Assembly (NCBI GenBank): GCA_011053245.1
Contig: DRGS01000137.1
Span: 1 to 12,643, forward strand
DNA length: 12,643 nucleotides
Direction of reading: 5' to 3'
DNA from: Phycisphaerales bacterium
GTDB taxonomy: Bacteria; Planctomycetota; Phycisphaerae; Sedimentisphaerales; Anaerohalosphaeraceae
Shown: positions 6,070 through 12,643 of the stretch, piece by piece
Position numbering within the stretch: the first letter of the stretch is position 1
How the letters are laid out: each line of letters starts with the position of its first letter
Notes under the pieces: generated by a model
Databases searched by the model: none
What the model saw: only the letters and a program-made list of their open reading frames with translations
Told to the model about the DNA's origin: nothing
Made by a program: the position numbers and the translations under genes

Positions 6070-7884
6070 ATGTCAAATCGAATCGATTTTTATCAACCCA
6101 TTCAGGATGAGATGACAATACCGGTGGGGCGGTTGGCAGTCTTTTTAGAGGGGCAGTTGTGTCCATTTCTGGAGACTATTGAGATCGTCCGAGCTCCTTT
6201 TCCGGAGTTCGGGTATGCAAAGTTCAAGTATAACATGGCCGGATATGATGGTTTGGAAATTGTCGACGGTGAGCGTTTTGAAACAATTGTGGGTATGGGT
6301 AAGTCGATTACGGTGTGCCGATTGTATGATGGCGGCACAGGCGATGTGGAAGCTGAGTCGGTCGCCGTATTTGATGGACAGGTCGAACAGATCGACAGGA
6401 CCATAGATGGTAATGGAGAAGTAATTGAGATCACGGCAAGAGACTTTGGCGCTGTGCTTGAACGCATTACCGTTTATGGCAGTCGAATAGCAACGGGAGC
6501 CGGCGAGTCACTTTTCGTAGATGGTATCGAGGCGGTATTCAATAAAGACAGTCAGGGTAACGCGTCAAGTCAGTTAGTCAGTTATGAGGGCAAGAGTTGC
6601 CGGGTGTTTGCGGCTGAGGAAGTAATTGAGCGACCATGGACCTGCGCAGAAGCGACAATATATTTGCTCAGTGAATATTTGCCTTTGGGGTCGCTACAGG
6701 TTCCGGATTTGGCCCAGATTGAGGCGGTAACGAACAATTGCGTTATCAATGAGACCGACGTAGAAGGGTTTGATCTTGCAAAGGCTCTCGGTAAATGCTG
6801 CGAGGATGCAGGCGTAGATTATAAAATAGTATCCAGATCGGAGATTGTTGGCCCCAGGCAAAGCATCGTTTTCTATAAACCGTCATTGGGCAGAGAGGTC
6901 GAATTGAACCGTCAGTTCGATGGCGATACACTTAGTATATCGAGGACAAATGTCTGGCGTTTGAAGAGCAAAAAGAACTTATGGCCGGTAACGCACAGAT
7001 TTATCGGTTTGGGTGATTTTAAGATATTTGAGGCAACGTTCGATCTGGTCAAGGCGTGGGATCCCGGTCTCGAAGGGGGCCAGCAGAGCGATTATTCGCC
7101 TTCTACCAATTCTGCTTTTGAAAGCGTGCGGGACGTTTATCGGAAGTGGTGCCTGAATGAAGCCGGCAATTACAGTATCGCACCTTACAATCAGGGCGAT
7201 GCTTTTGATTTTTCGTTTATTTTTGAGACGAGCAGATATCTTCCTAAAAAAAGACGATTTATCGAAACGATAAGCACCGACAGTGCGGGACAGTCACATG
7301 GATGTTATCTTGAAGTATCCTATGATAACGGTTCGACCTGGCAGCAATATATCGATAGCTTCGATATTCTGGCCGATGAGTGTGGAATATGGCTTAGTGT
7401 TGATGAGTTTGACGGTACATTTTGGGCGGCGGTGACAGGTGATACTTTGCGTTTTAGAATAACAGCAGCGGTTCAAAGTGACAGGAGACTAAAGAGACAA
7501 GTGGCCAATGGTCCTGTGGATTCCGCATGCGAGGTGGTCGATCACGTTGCAACGAATTCTTCGGAATTTAAGTTTAGTAAGATATCCGGCAAAAGTATTT
7601 TCTACGCTCAGGATTCAAAGGACAACATCGATGACGGTGATGCGTTGATGGGGCAAATGCGTTGGCTTGCAGAGAATGATCATGATGTCATAGAGACAAG
7701 TGATATCGAAATGCCAATATCTATGCTGGATTATCATGTTGGCGACAAGGTTGTCAGCAATCCGGAAAGCAGGGATATCGCCGGGATTCGCACTGACAGC
7801 CGGAGTGTTTTCCATATAGAACGAGTTAAGATAAATTTTAGCGATCAATGTACGGAAATGAAAGTATCGCGGAGACGATATTAG
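6070..7884 (+). CDS. Baseplate hub-like protein with embedded Asp-box motif
   Basis: A 604-residue protein starts at ATG 6070, with GGAG about 7 nt upstream. The N-terminus (VGRLAVFLEGQLCPFLETIE, then IVRAPFPEFGYAKFKYN) and VFDGQVEQIDRTIDGNGEVI at about 100-119, followed by EITARDFGAVLERI, resemble the gp27/gpD-type hub fold, in which a 'G.I..i......G..v.i.arD....L' strand set forms the hub barrel. The last 150 residues, with an LDYHVGDKVV turn and a strand-rich end, continue that layout. An inserted region around 380-475 carries SYDNGSTW at 417-424, an exact match to the sialidase Asp-box SxDxGxTW, suggesting a carbohydrate-type beta module. It is the largest protein of the cassette. Hub identity rests on fold-like patterns and context, not on a clear signature. 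Confidence 0.55.
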   Translation: MSNRIDFYQPIQDEMTIPVGRLAVFLEGQLCPFLETIEIVRAPFPEFGYAKFKYNMAGYDGLEIVDGERFETIVGMGKSITVCRLYDGGTGDVEAESVAVFDGQVEQIDRTIDGNGEVIEITARDFGAVLERITVYGSRIATGAGESLFVDGIEAVFNKDSQGNASSQLVSYEGKSCRVFAAEEVIERPWTCAEATIYLLSEYLPLGSLQVPDLAQIEAVTNNCVINETDVEGFDLAKALGKCCEDAGVDYKIVSRSEIVGPRQSIVFYKPSLGREVELNRQFDGDTLSISRTNVWRLKSKKNLWPVTHRFIGLGDFKIFEATFDLVKAWDPGLEGGQQSDYSPSTNSAFESVRDVYRKWCLNEAGNYSIAPYNQGDAFDFSFIFETSRYLPKKRRFIETISTDSAGQSHGCYLEVSYDNGSTWQQYIDSFDILADECGIWLSVDEFDGTFWAAVTGDTLRFRITAAVQSDRRLKRQVANGPVDSACEVVDHVATNSSEFKFSKISGKSIFYAQDSKDNIDDGDALMGQMRWLAENDHDVIETSDIEMPISMLDYHVGDKVVSNPESRDIAGIRTDSRSVFHIERVKINFSDQCTEMKVSRRRY

Positions 7885-8148
7885 ATGGCTAAGCAAAATC
7901 CCGGAAATTGGCAGTTTAATCGGCAGGTAAATCTTTCTGTACTGATCCAATTGATCCTTCTGGCGTCATTGATCATTGGCAGTTGGGTTAATTTGCAGCG
8001 GCAACTCGATTTTTTACAGAAAGACGTGGATCTGCTGCTCCAGTGCCAGAAAGATTTTCAACGCAGACAAGAAGCGATCTCTGCGACCAGCATAGCCTAT
8101 GAATATCGCTTAAGAGCGATTGAAAAAAATATTGATAGTTCGGATTAA
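7885..8148 (+). CDS. Small one-TM coiled-coil protein (holin- or i-spanin-like)
   Basis: An 87-residue protein whose ATG 7885 directly abuts the stop of the hub-like gene (7882-7884), so translation is probably coupled. Residues about 16-36 form one strongly hydrophobic TM segment (LSVLIQLILLASLIIGSW). Residues 37-84 follow as a charged, heptad-like coiled coil (LQRQLDFLQKDVDLLLQ, then RAIEKNI). The short Lys/Arg/Asn-rich N-terminus suggests N-in, coiled coil outside. That is the layout of inner-membrane spanins (Rz-like) and also of many small phage membrane proteins at the end of tail operons. A lipoprotein gene follows at once. There is no sequence signature that separates holin from spanin. 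Confidence 0.5.
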   Translation: MAKQNPGNWQFNRQVNLSVLIQLILLASLIIGSWVNLQRQLDFLQKDVDLLLQCQKDFQRRQEAISATSIAYEYRLRAIEKNIDSSD

Positions 8149-8161
8149 CAGGAGGATGGTT

Positions 8162-8761
8162 ATGAAAAAGAATTTGATGTTGGCCTCATTATTAGTGGTT
8201 ATTCTTTCCGGTTGCGACACATTGCGGTTTGCTCCGGGTGAGACACAAAAACAGAATGCATGGCTGCACAATCGTACGGCCCAATTGGCTGCGGACATCG
8301 CGGAAGATCAAGAAGATCTTGAAACATTAAGCGATCTGACAAAGCTTTGTGAAATACAAAGCAGAGCCTTCAGTGTCGATTACGGTTTACCGAAAGAGTT
8401 TCCGCCTGCCGAAAACGTTGATGACATCCTTGCTGGCAGCAACTATACAATCGCACGAAACGCCGCAAAGTATTCTGCTCAGCGGCCTGACTTCTGGACA
8501 ATAACCGACGGGGCGATTGACTTAGGCATCGGCTTGGCGGCATTGTTCGGGGGCATATATGGCGTAAAGGCCAGCGGTTTTTTGAAACAGGCCAGGAAAA
8601 AATCCGAGGCATTACGCGAGATCGTTATTGGAAATGAACTTTTCAAACGCAATAATGCCGGATCAAAAGAACAATTCAAAGCCGCTCACGACAGTCAATC
8701 CTCTAAGACAAGGGGTATCGTCGCTGAGATAAAGAACGACCAAGCAGTATTTGGCAGTTGA
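8162..8761 (+). CDS. Phage-edge lipoprotein with internal hydrophobic segment
   Basis: ATG 8162 has a perfect AGGAGG at 8150-8155 with a 6-nt spacer. ATG 8156 overlaps it and ATG 8120 lies in the previous gene. The 199-residue product opens with a lipoprotein signal peptide (MKKNLMLASLLVVILSGC) with lipobox LSGC, lipidated at Cys18. Residue +2 is Asp, which in enterobacteria favours inner-membrane retention. Residues about 40-65 are acidic and helical. Residues 118-137 (AIDLGIGLAALFGGIYGV) form a possible second membrane segment, followed by a basic helix. Placed right after a TM/coiled-coil gene, it could be the outer partner of a spanin pair, or a superinfection-exclusion-type lipoprotein. 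Both are inferences. It is the last gene of the cassette. Confidence 0.55.
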   Translation: MKKNLMLASLLVVILSGCDTLRFAPGETQKQNAWLHNRTAQLAADIAEDQEDLETLSDLTKLCEIQSRAFSVDYGLPKEFPPAENVDDILAGSNYTIARNAAKYSAQRPDFWTITDGAIDLGIGLAALFGGIYGVKASGFLKQARKKSEALREIVIGNELFKRNNAGSKEQFKAAHDSQSSKTRGIVAEIKNDQAVFGS

Positions 8762-8786
8762 TTGTATGAGCAAATTGTCCTATCAT
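8758..8786 (+). promoter_or_regulatory. Candidate promoter for psd (leaderless)
   Basis: TTGATT at 8758-8763 (4 of 6 to TTGACA) and TATCAT at 8781-8786 (5 of 6 to TATAAT) are separated by exactly 17 bp. The -10 ends 7 nt before ATG 8794, so transcription would start at or beside the A of ATG. psd has no Shine-Dalgarno-like sequence, which fits leaderless translation. The -35 overlaps the stop region of the preceding lipoprotein gene. Confidence 0.42.
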
Positions 8787-8793
8787 AACTGTC

Positions 8794-9540
8794 ATGAGAA
8801 TACCTCTGACAAAATATGGGATGCCGCAGGTTGCTATCTTTCCAGTGATCGTGCTCGGGTTGATGATCTGTTATCTGATCGTGATCCTGTCTATATATAC
8901 TGACGGACAGGGCGCAGGGCCGAATGCATGGTTGTCGATAGGCGGCGGGGAACTAATCTTATTGATGGTTCTTGGCTGGGCTCTTGCCTTTTTTCGCGAT
9001 CCGGAACGAAAGGTATCCGAGGATAAGAACATCCTGATCTCACCTGCCGATGGTATGGTTAAGGATATCGAGATTGTCGAAGAGAACAGCCCTATAGGCG
9101 GCAAGGCACTCAGGATAGGCATCTTCTTAAACATCTTCAATGTTCACATCAATCGCATGCCGTGTGCGGTAGTGATAGATGACATCCGGTACAAAAAGGG
9201 CGAATTCAGGAACGCAATGAGTTCCGAATGCGGCCGCGTCAACGAGTCAAATGACATTGCGATGAGACGTCTGGACTTTCCAAAGGACAAACTGCTGGTT
9301 CGCCAGATATCCGGGGCAATCGCCAGAAGGATAGTCTGTGATGCAGAAAAGGGACAGGAATTTTCTTGCGGTCAGAGGTTCGGTATGATAAAATTTGGTT
9401 CAAGAACAGAGTTATATTTACCGATAAACGAAAATACCAAGTGTCTCGTAAAGCCAGGCGACAAGGTCAAGGCGGGATTAACACTGCTTGTGAGGTATGA
9501 AAAATGTCACAGTCAAAAGCAAGAAAGCGAAATCTCTTAA
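8794..9540 (+). CDS. psd: Phosphatidylserine decarboxylase, short (Psd-A-type) form
   Basis: A 248-residue protein that decarboxylates phosphatidylserine to phosphatidylethanolamine at the inner membrane. Two hydrophobic segments occupy about 13-35 and 52-67, followed by AFFRDPER, typical of the family. Active-site elements are visible: SPADG with Asp86, FLNIFNVHINR with His118, and KFGSRTELYLP. In this enzyme family, self-cleavage at the Gly-Ser bond (here Gly202-Ser203) gives the beta chain and an alpha chain with an N-terminal pyruvoyl group from the Ser. FGSR rather than LGST, and the length near 250, place it with the short Psd type. The start has no Shine-Dalgarno sequence. The pssA gene overlaps its 3' end by 37 nt, so the two steps of PE synthesis are coupled. 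Confidence 0.93.
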   Translation: MRIPLTKYGMPQVAIFPVIVLGLMICYLIVILSIYTDGQGAGPNAWLSIGGGELILLMVLGWALAFFRDPERKVSEDKNILISPADGMVKDIEIVEENSPIGGKALRIGIFLNIFNVHINRMPCAVVIDDIRYKKGEFRNAMSSECGRVNESNDIAMRRLDFPKDKLLVRQISGAIARRIVCDAEKGQEFSCGQRFGMIKFGSRTELYLPINENTKCLVKPGDKVKAGLTLLVRYEKCHSQKQESEIS

Positions 9541-10448
9541 GGCGTGTCCGACGCCAGAGGCTGAAGTATATCACCATTTTACCTTCACTGATAACCTTGC
9601 TCAACGGGATATGCGGTTTCGCAGCTATCGGTTTTGCCAGCAAGGGCATTGACAGTTCATCTTTTTACCGGATTGATCTTTCCAACTTCGCATGGGCGGG
9701 CTACCTGATCTTCATCGCGATGGTCGCTGACATGCTCGACGGACGTGTTGCACGAATGAGTCAGACCACATCGAGTTTCGGCGGACAGCTTGACAGCCTC
9801 TGCGATATGATAAGCTTCGGAGTTGCTCCTGCTTTTCTGATGATGAAGGTATTGGAATGCAAGCTGGCACTGGCTAATCCCGAACCGTTTATTGCCGGTT
9901 TCCTGGGCAGGCTCATCTGGCTTGCCGCTGCTGTTTATATGGCTTGCGCGGCGATACGCTTGGCAAGATTTAATGTTGAGAACGAAGAAGATGAAACCTA
10001 TCACATGAGCTTCATAGGTCTACCGACTCCGGCTGCAGCGGGCATAATTGCAAGCCTGATCGTTTTCTACAAAGATATGCTGCCCGAATTCGATTCGGTT
10101 TACCAACTGGGCGAAAAAATAATTTTATATTCCCTGCCTTTCGTTGCTATCGGTGTCGCGATTCTCATGATAAGCAGGATACGCTATCCTCACTTGATAA
10201 ATTATTATCTAAAGGGAAAAAAACCGATGACGCACCTGTTATGGTCGGTAGGAGTCGTGGGGCTTATTTTCCTTTGTAATGTCTTGCAGGGTGCACTGGT
10301 TCTTTCCTTTTGCGGATTTGGATTCAGCGGGTTCCTCAGGTGGTTCTATCGCAGGGTGCTGCGTTCCAGAACATCGCGTCAGAATGCTGGCGAACCGCCG
10401 ATGTTGAGCATAGCAAAGACAGCAGATTCAATAGATGACTCTGTTTAA
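9504..10448 (+). CDS. pssA: CDP-diacylglycerol--serine O-phosphatidyltransferase
   Basis: A 314-residue integral membrane enzyme joining CDP-diacylglycerol and L-serine to give phosphatidylserine and CMP, the substrate for Psd. The complete CDP-alcohol phosphotransferase motif is present: DMLDGRVAR at 76-84, Gly93, Asp97 and Asp101, fitting DGxxARx8Gx3Dx3D. FIGLPTPAAAG at 170-180 is typical of bacterial PssA. A basic N-terminus (RKRNLLRRVRRQRLKY) precedes several TM segments. ATG 9504 has TGAGG at 9491-9495 with an 8-nt spacer, inside the end of psd. After the last hydrophobic segment a basic tail of about 35 residues extends beyond the usual core; its role is unknown. Confidence 0.93.
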   Translation: MSQSKARKRNLLRRVRRQRLKYITILPSLITLLNGICGFAAIGFASKGIDSSSFYRIDLSNFAWAGYLIFIAMVADMLDGRVARMSQTTSSFGGQLDSLCDMISFGVAPAFLMMKVLECKLALANPEPFIAGFLGRLIWLAAAVYMACAAIRLARFNVENEEDETYHMSFIGLPTPAAAGIIASLIVFYKDMLPEFDSVYQLGEKIILYSLPFVAIGVAILMISRIRYPHLINYYLKGKKPMTHLLWSVGVVGLIFLCNVLQGALVLSFCGFGFSGFLRWFYRRVLRSRTSRQNAGEPPMLSIAKTADSIDDSV

Positions 10449-10481
10449 TATTTTCCAGCTGGGCAGGTATAGGCAGTAGGA

Positions 10482-11651
10482 ATGAAAAAATCTCAATCAA
10501 TTGCCTGCGGTCCCAAGCCAAAATCAGGCCTATACGTTCATATTCCTTTCTGTGCATCAAAATGCCACTATTGTTCATTTTATTCCGAGCCTGTCGATAC
10601 CCATGATACTGTTGCGGCAATCAATGCAATGATCGCAGAGTTTGGCCGATACAATGTTGCCATGTTTGAAACTATTTATATCGGCGGTGGCAGCCCGACA
10701 TGTCTGGACGAAAAGTTGTTATTGCAGCTTGTAGAAAAATTAGCATCTCTCCAGAGGGATGACGCTGAATTTACCGTCGAGTGCAATCCCGGCCAACTGA
10801 CGCGACAATTGGCTTATCGCTTACATGAGTTGAATGTGAATCGCATTTCGATAGGTGCCCAGTCTTTTCTACAGAAAGAGCTGGATTTTCTCGGAAGAGC
10901 GCACTCTGTCGAATCGACGATCCAAGCTGTAAATATCGCCCGCATGGCTGGCTTTACTAATATAAGCCTTGACCTTATTTTTGCTATCCCCGGCTCAACT
11001 CTAAATTCACTCAGGCACAACATAGATTCGGCTTTGCAGCTTAAACCGGAACATATCTCCGCGTACAGTCTCAGCTACGAAAAAAACACGCCATTGCAGC
11101 GAGTTTGCCGCACAGGTGAGATAGTCGTCATCGACGAAGAAACAGACCGCAACATGTATGAGTTGGTGATAGATGAATTAACTGCCGCGGGCCTTGAACA
11201 ATACGAGATTTCAAATTTTGCCTGCCCCGGTTACAGATGCCGGCACAACCTTACCTACTGGGCGAACACGCAGTATATTGGTATCGGTCCCGGCGCAACT
11301 TCATATTACAAGGGCAACCGCTATACTAACATCGCAGATATAAAAAAATATGTACAGATGGTCGAATCCTGCGCCAGCCCCATAGCCGAATCTCACACAT
11401 CTACGCCGATTGAAACCGCATGCCAAACGGCAGTGCTGAATCTGCGAAGAATTGATGGGATCAACTTAAAGGAGTTCAAAACACAAACAGGCTTTGACCT
11501 GAAAGAACTTTTCGGAGAATCGATATCGCAGAATTTAGAATCTGGATTACTGAAAGAAAACACCGACGCAAATGGCGCTGAAAGTATATCGCTTACACGA
11601 AAGGCCCTGCCGATCGCAGATACTGTATTGTGCGACTTTTCGATGGTTTAA
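10482..11651 (+). CDS. hemW: Radical SAM haem chaperone HemW-like protein
   Basis: A 389-residue radical SAM protein. The 4Fe-4S motif CASKCHYC (Cys24, Cys28, Cys31) fits CxxxCxxC, followed by SF as in HemW rather than the extra Cys of HemN. Family features follow in order: IYIGGGSPT (usually GGGTPS) at 66-73, VECNPG around 99-104, RISIGAQSF at 121-129, LGRAHS at 137-142, DLIFAIPGST at 164-173, HISAYSLSYEKNTPL at 191-205, YEISNFACPGYRCRHN at 241-256, YW and YIGIGPGA. HemW binds haem and is proposed to hand it to respiratory enzymes. Older annotations call it coproporphyrinogen III oxidase-like. It starts 33 nt after pssA with a TAGGA close to the ATG, so it probably shares the transcript. No clear terminator follows. 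Confidence 0.9.
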   Translation: MKKSQSIACGPKPKSGLYVHIPFCASKCHYCSFYSEPVDTHDTVAAINAMIAEFGRYNVAMFETIYIGGGSPTCLDEKLLLQLVEKLASLQRDDAEFTVECNPGQLTRQLAYRLHELNVNRISIGAQSFLQKELDFLGRAHSVESTIQAVNIARMAGFTNISLDLIFAIPGSTLNSLRHNIDSALQLKPEHISAYSLSYEKNTPLQRVCRTGEIVVIDEETDRNMYELVIDELTAAGLEQYEISNFACPGYRCRHNLTYWANTQYIGIGPGATSYYKGNRYTNIADIKKYVQMVESCASPIAESHTSTPIETACQTAVLNLRRIDGINLKEFKTQTGFDLKELFGESISQNLESGLLKENTDANGAESISLTRKALPIADTVLCDFSMV

Positions 11652-11685
11652 AAAGACGGCTGGCTACATTTGCAAGTTGTTGTTA

Positions 11686-11952
11686 CTATTGAGGCTCGTC
11701 ACGGTGGATGGTGACATTTTTCCTGACAGCTTCGTCACCATGTGATTTCCTGCTCGACCAAAAGAGCCGGATGGCATATCCGATCGCTGAAAAACCCGCA
11801 ATAAAGAATATCCCTGCTGCCAAGATTATGAAAAATCCCCTCAGGAAATAGATCAGCATTCCGAAACCGATCAGGAACAAACCGACTATAAAACTGCCCT
11901 TGGCGACAGCTCTTGAGGCTTCATTGAAATTCGATAAGAAAAAATTCAACAC
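11686..11952 (-). CDS. Small two-TM membrane protein, unknown function
   Basis: An 88-residue protein on the minus strand, converging on hemW with a 34-nt gap. GTG 11952 is chosen because AAAGGG (11964-11959 on this strand) precedes it by 6 nt. TTG 11949 is also possible. The longer TTG 11967 start lies before that Shine-Dalgarno sequence. The N-terminus MLNFFLSNFNEASRAVAKG is amphipathic, then two hydrophobic segments follow at about 20-37 and 40-63 (IVGLFLIGFGMLIYFL and GFFIILAAGIFFIAGFSAIG), with a charged C-terminal tail (SSRKSHGDEAVRKN). No family is recognised. It lies just beyond the groEL terminator, so expression may need readthrough or an unseen promoter. Confidence 0.55.
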   Translation of the reverse strand: MLNFFLSNFNEASRAVAKGSFIVGLFLIGFGMLIYFLRGFFIILAAGIFFIAGFSAIGYAIRLFWSSRKSHGDEAVRKNVTIHRDEPQ

Positions 11953-11965
11953 AACAAACCCTTTC

Positions 11966-11994
11966 AAAGAAAACGGGCTCCCATTACAGGAGCC
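11966..11994 (-). terminator. Rho-independent terminator of groEL
   Basis: On the minus strand, GGCTCC (11994-11989), a 7-nt loop and GGAGCC (11981-11976) form a 6-bp stem. CGTTTTCTTT follows to 11966. The stem starts 15 nt after the groEL stop at 12010-12012. The T-tract runs into the region just before the AAAGGG ribosome-binding site of the next minus-strand gene. Confidence 0.65.
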
Positions 11995-12009
11995 TATCGA
12001 TTCAATATC

Positions 12010-12643
12010 TTAGTACATTCCGCCGCCCGGAGGCATTGCGGGTGCTTCTTTTTTCTCTGGTATCTCACTGACAATAGCGTCAGTCGTCAGCAGCAGCGAA
12101 GCAATCGATGCGGCATTTTGCAAGGCGGTCCTTTCGACCTTCGTCGGAACGATAACACCGAACTTGACCATGTCGCCGAACTTCTTATTCATGGCGTCGT
12201 AACCGAAGTTAAGTTCATCGGATTCGAGAACCTTCTGTGCGATTATCGAGCCGTCGAGACCGGCGTTGATCGCAATCTGCTTGATCGGGGCAAGTACGGC
12301 CCTTCTGATAATATCGACGCCGATCTTTTCGTCACCGGTGCCTTTGATCTTATCGAGTACCGGCAAGGCTTTAAGTGCTGAAACACCGCCGCCCGGCAGG
12401 ATGCCTTCTTCCACGGCTGCGCGGCAGGCATGGAGAGCGTCTTCTACGCGGGCCTTTTTCTCTTTCATCTCAGCTTCGGTCGCCGAGCCAACATTGATCA
12501 TTGCTACACCGCCTGCCAGCTTGGCAAGACGTTCCTGAAGCTTTTCAACATCGTAATCACTCGTCGAAGCATCGATCTCGTTTTTGATCTGCTCGATGCG
12601 TGCCTGTACGTCAGAGGTCTTGCCTCCGCCTTCGATGATAGTG
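12010..12643 (-). CDS. groEL: 60-kDa chaperonin GroEL, C-terminal part
   Basis: The frame runs off the right edge. About 210 C-terminal residues are visible, roughly the last two-fifths of a chaperonin of about 545. The ATG at 12501 is internal; upstream the frame continues with [19 protein letters not shown]. Signature pieces are [19 protein letters not shown], including the Asp of VEDALHA (the ATP-hydrolysis Asp of GroEL), [32 protein letters not shown] and a short end, PPGGGMY. The visible part covers the end of the apical domain and the C-terminal intermediate and equatorial domains. The tail has one GGGM instead of several GGM repeats. groES cannot be seen and would be expected upstream of the missing 5' end. 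Confidence 0.95.
   Translation of the reverse strand, partial: TIIEGGGKTSDVQARIEQIKNEIDASTSDYDVEKLQERLAKLAGGVAMINVGSATEAEMKEKKARVEDALHACRAAVEEGILPGGGVSALKALPVLDKIKGTGDEKIGVDIIRRAVLAPIKQIAINAGLDGSIIAQKVLESDELNFGYDAMNKKFGDMVKFGVIVPTKVERTALQNAASIASLLLTTDAIVSEIPEKKEAPAMPPGGGMY

Larger units (their letters stand above)
1..8761 (+). mobile_element. Prophage or phage-derived virion cassette (right part)
   Basis: Twelve consecutive same-strand genes, separated by 0-73 nt, look like a virion-structure operon: capsid C-terminus, neck, tail-type, Fn3-like, fibre-like, beta-helix, hub-like, membrane and lipoprotein products. The left end lies outside the window. The right end is placed after the lipoprotein stop, because the next gene, psd, is a chromosomal housekeeping gene. 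No integrase, tRNA or duplicated attachment site is visible on this side. No tape-measure, tail-tube, sheath, terminase, portal or lysis enzyme is visible either, so those genes are upstream, elsewhere or missing. Whether this is an intact prophage, a remnant, or a domesticated particle such as a gene transfer agent cannot be decided from this window. Confidence 0.75.

Noticed and set aside
8740..8800. Prophage attachment site at the right edge
   Set aside because: No tRNA, integrase or repeated core sequence is visible in the window, and the left end is outside it.
10482..11651. Calling the radical SAM gene oxygen-independent coproporphyrinogen III oxidase (HemN)
   Set aside because: CxxxCxxC is followed by SF rather than the extra HemN cysteine, and the C-terminal NFACPGYRCRHN...YW layout is that of HemW.
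11645..11690. Bidirectional terminator between hemW and the small membrane-protein gene
   Set aside because: A T-run is present on the minus strand, but no inverted repeat precedes it on either strand.
12118..12538. Plus-strand open frames opposite groEL
   Set aside because: groEL on the minus strand is unambiguous, and the plus-strand frames are antisense products of its codon bias.
1..12643. CRISPR array, tRNA, rRNA or insertion sequence
   Set aside because: No regularly spaced direct repeats, cloverleaf-like segments, rRNA-like stretches or transposase motifs were found on either strand.

Overview
The window joins two regions. Positions 1-8761 carry the structural genes of a tailed-phage-like element, and 8794-12643 carry ordinary bacterial chromosomal genes: psd, pssA, hemW, a small membrane protein and the 3' part of groEL. 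The host looks Gram-negative. A didermic bacterium, possibly of the Planctomycetota/Phycisphaerae type, would fit the short Psd beside PssA, the GroEL without a GGM-repeat tail, and the moderate GC content with many weak or TTG/GTG starts. No rRNA or tRNA is present to settle this, so the taxonomy is a low-confidence inference.

Region 1 (1-8761, all + strand) is a compact virion cassette. It starts inside the C-terminus of an SU10-type (DUF5309-like) major capsid protein and a strong RNA hairpin. A probable neck/head-completion protein and a short tail-type protein follow. Next come a fibronectin-III-like protein with a Gly-Phe-rich stretch, a tail-fibre-like protein, a small helical protein and a right-handed beta-helix spike-like protein. 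The cassette continues with a small beta-sandwich protein, a second Fn3-like protein and a 604-residue baseplate-hub-like protein. It ends with a one-TM coiled-coil protein and a lipoprotein. Genes are packed with gaps of 0-73 nt, as expected of one late operon. No tape-measure protein, tail tube or sheath, integrase, terminase, portal or endolysin lies in the visible part. The lipoprotein ends 32 nt before psd, so this is the right edge of the element.

Region 2 (8758-11651, + strand) encodes phosphatidylserine decarboxylase and phosphatidylserine synthase, overlapping by 37 nt. Together they convert CDP-diacylglycerol plus serine to phosphatidylethanolamine. hemW, a radical-SAM haem chaperone-like protein, follows 33 nt later. 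psd has no visible Shine-Dalgarno sequence but has a good -35/-10 pair ending 7 nt before its ATG, suggesting a leaderless transcript.

Region 3 (11686-12643, - strand) converges on hemW. The groEL 3' end is followed by a stem-loop plus T-tract terminator and then at once by a small two-TM protein whose ribosome-binding site abuts the terminator. No CRISPR array, tRNA, insertion sequence or gene-free stretch above 300 nt was found.

The points most worth checking are the short tail module with no tape-measure gene placed against lipid-synthesis genes, a sequence module shared between the neck and spike proteins, the membrane/lipoprotein pair at the end of the cassette, the possible leaderless psd, and the terminator/RBS juxtaposition after groEL.
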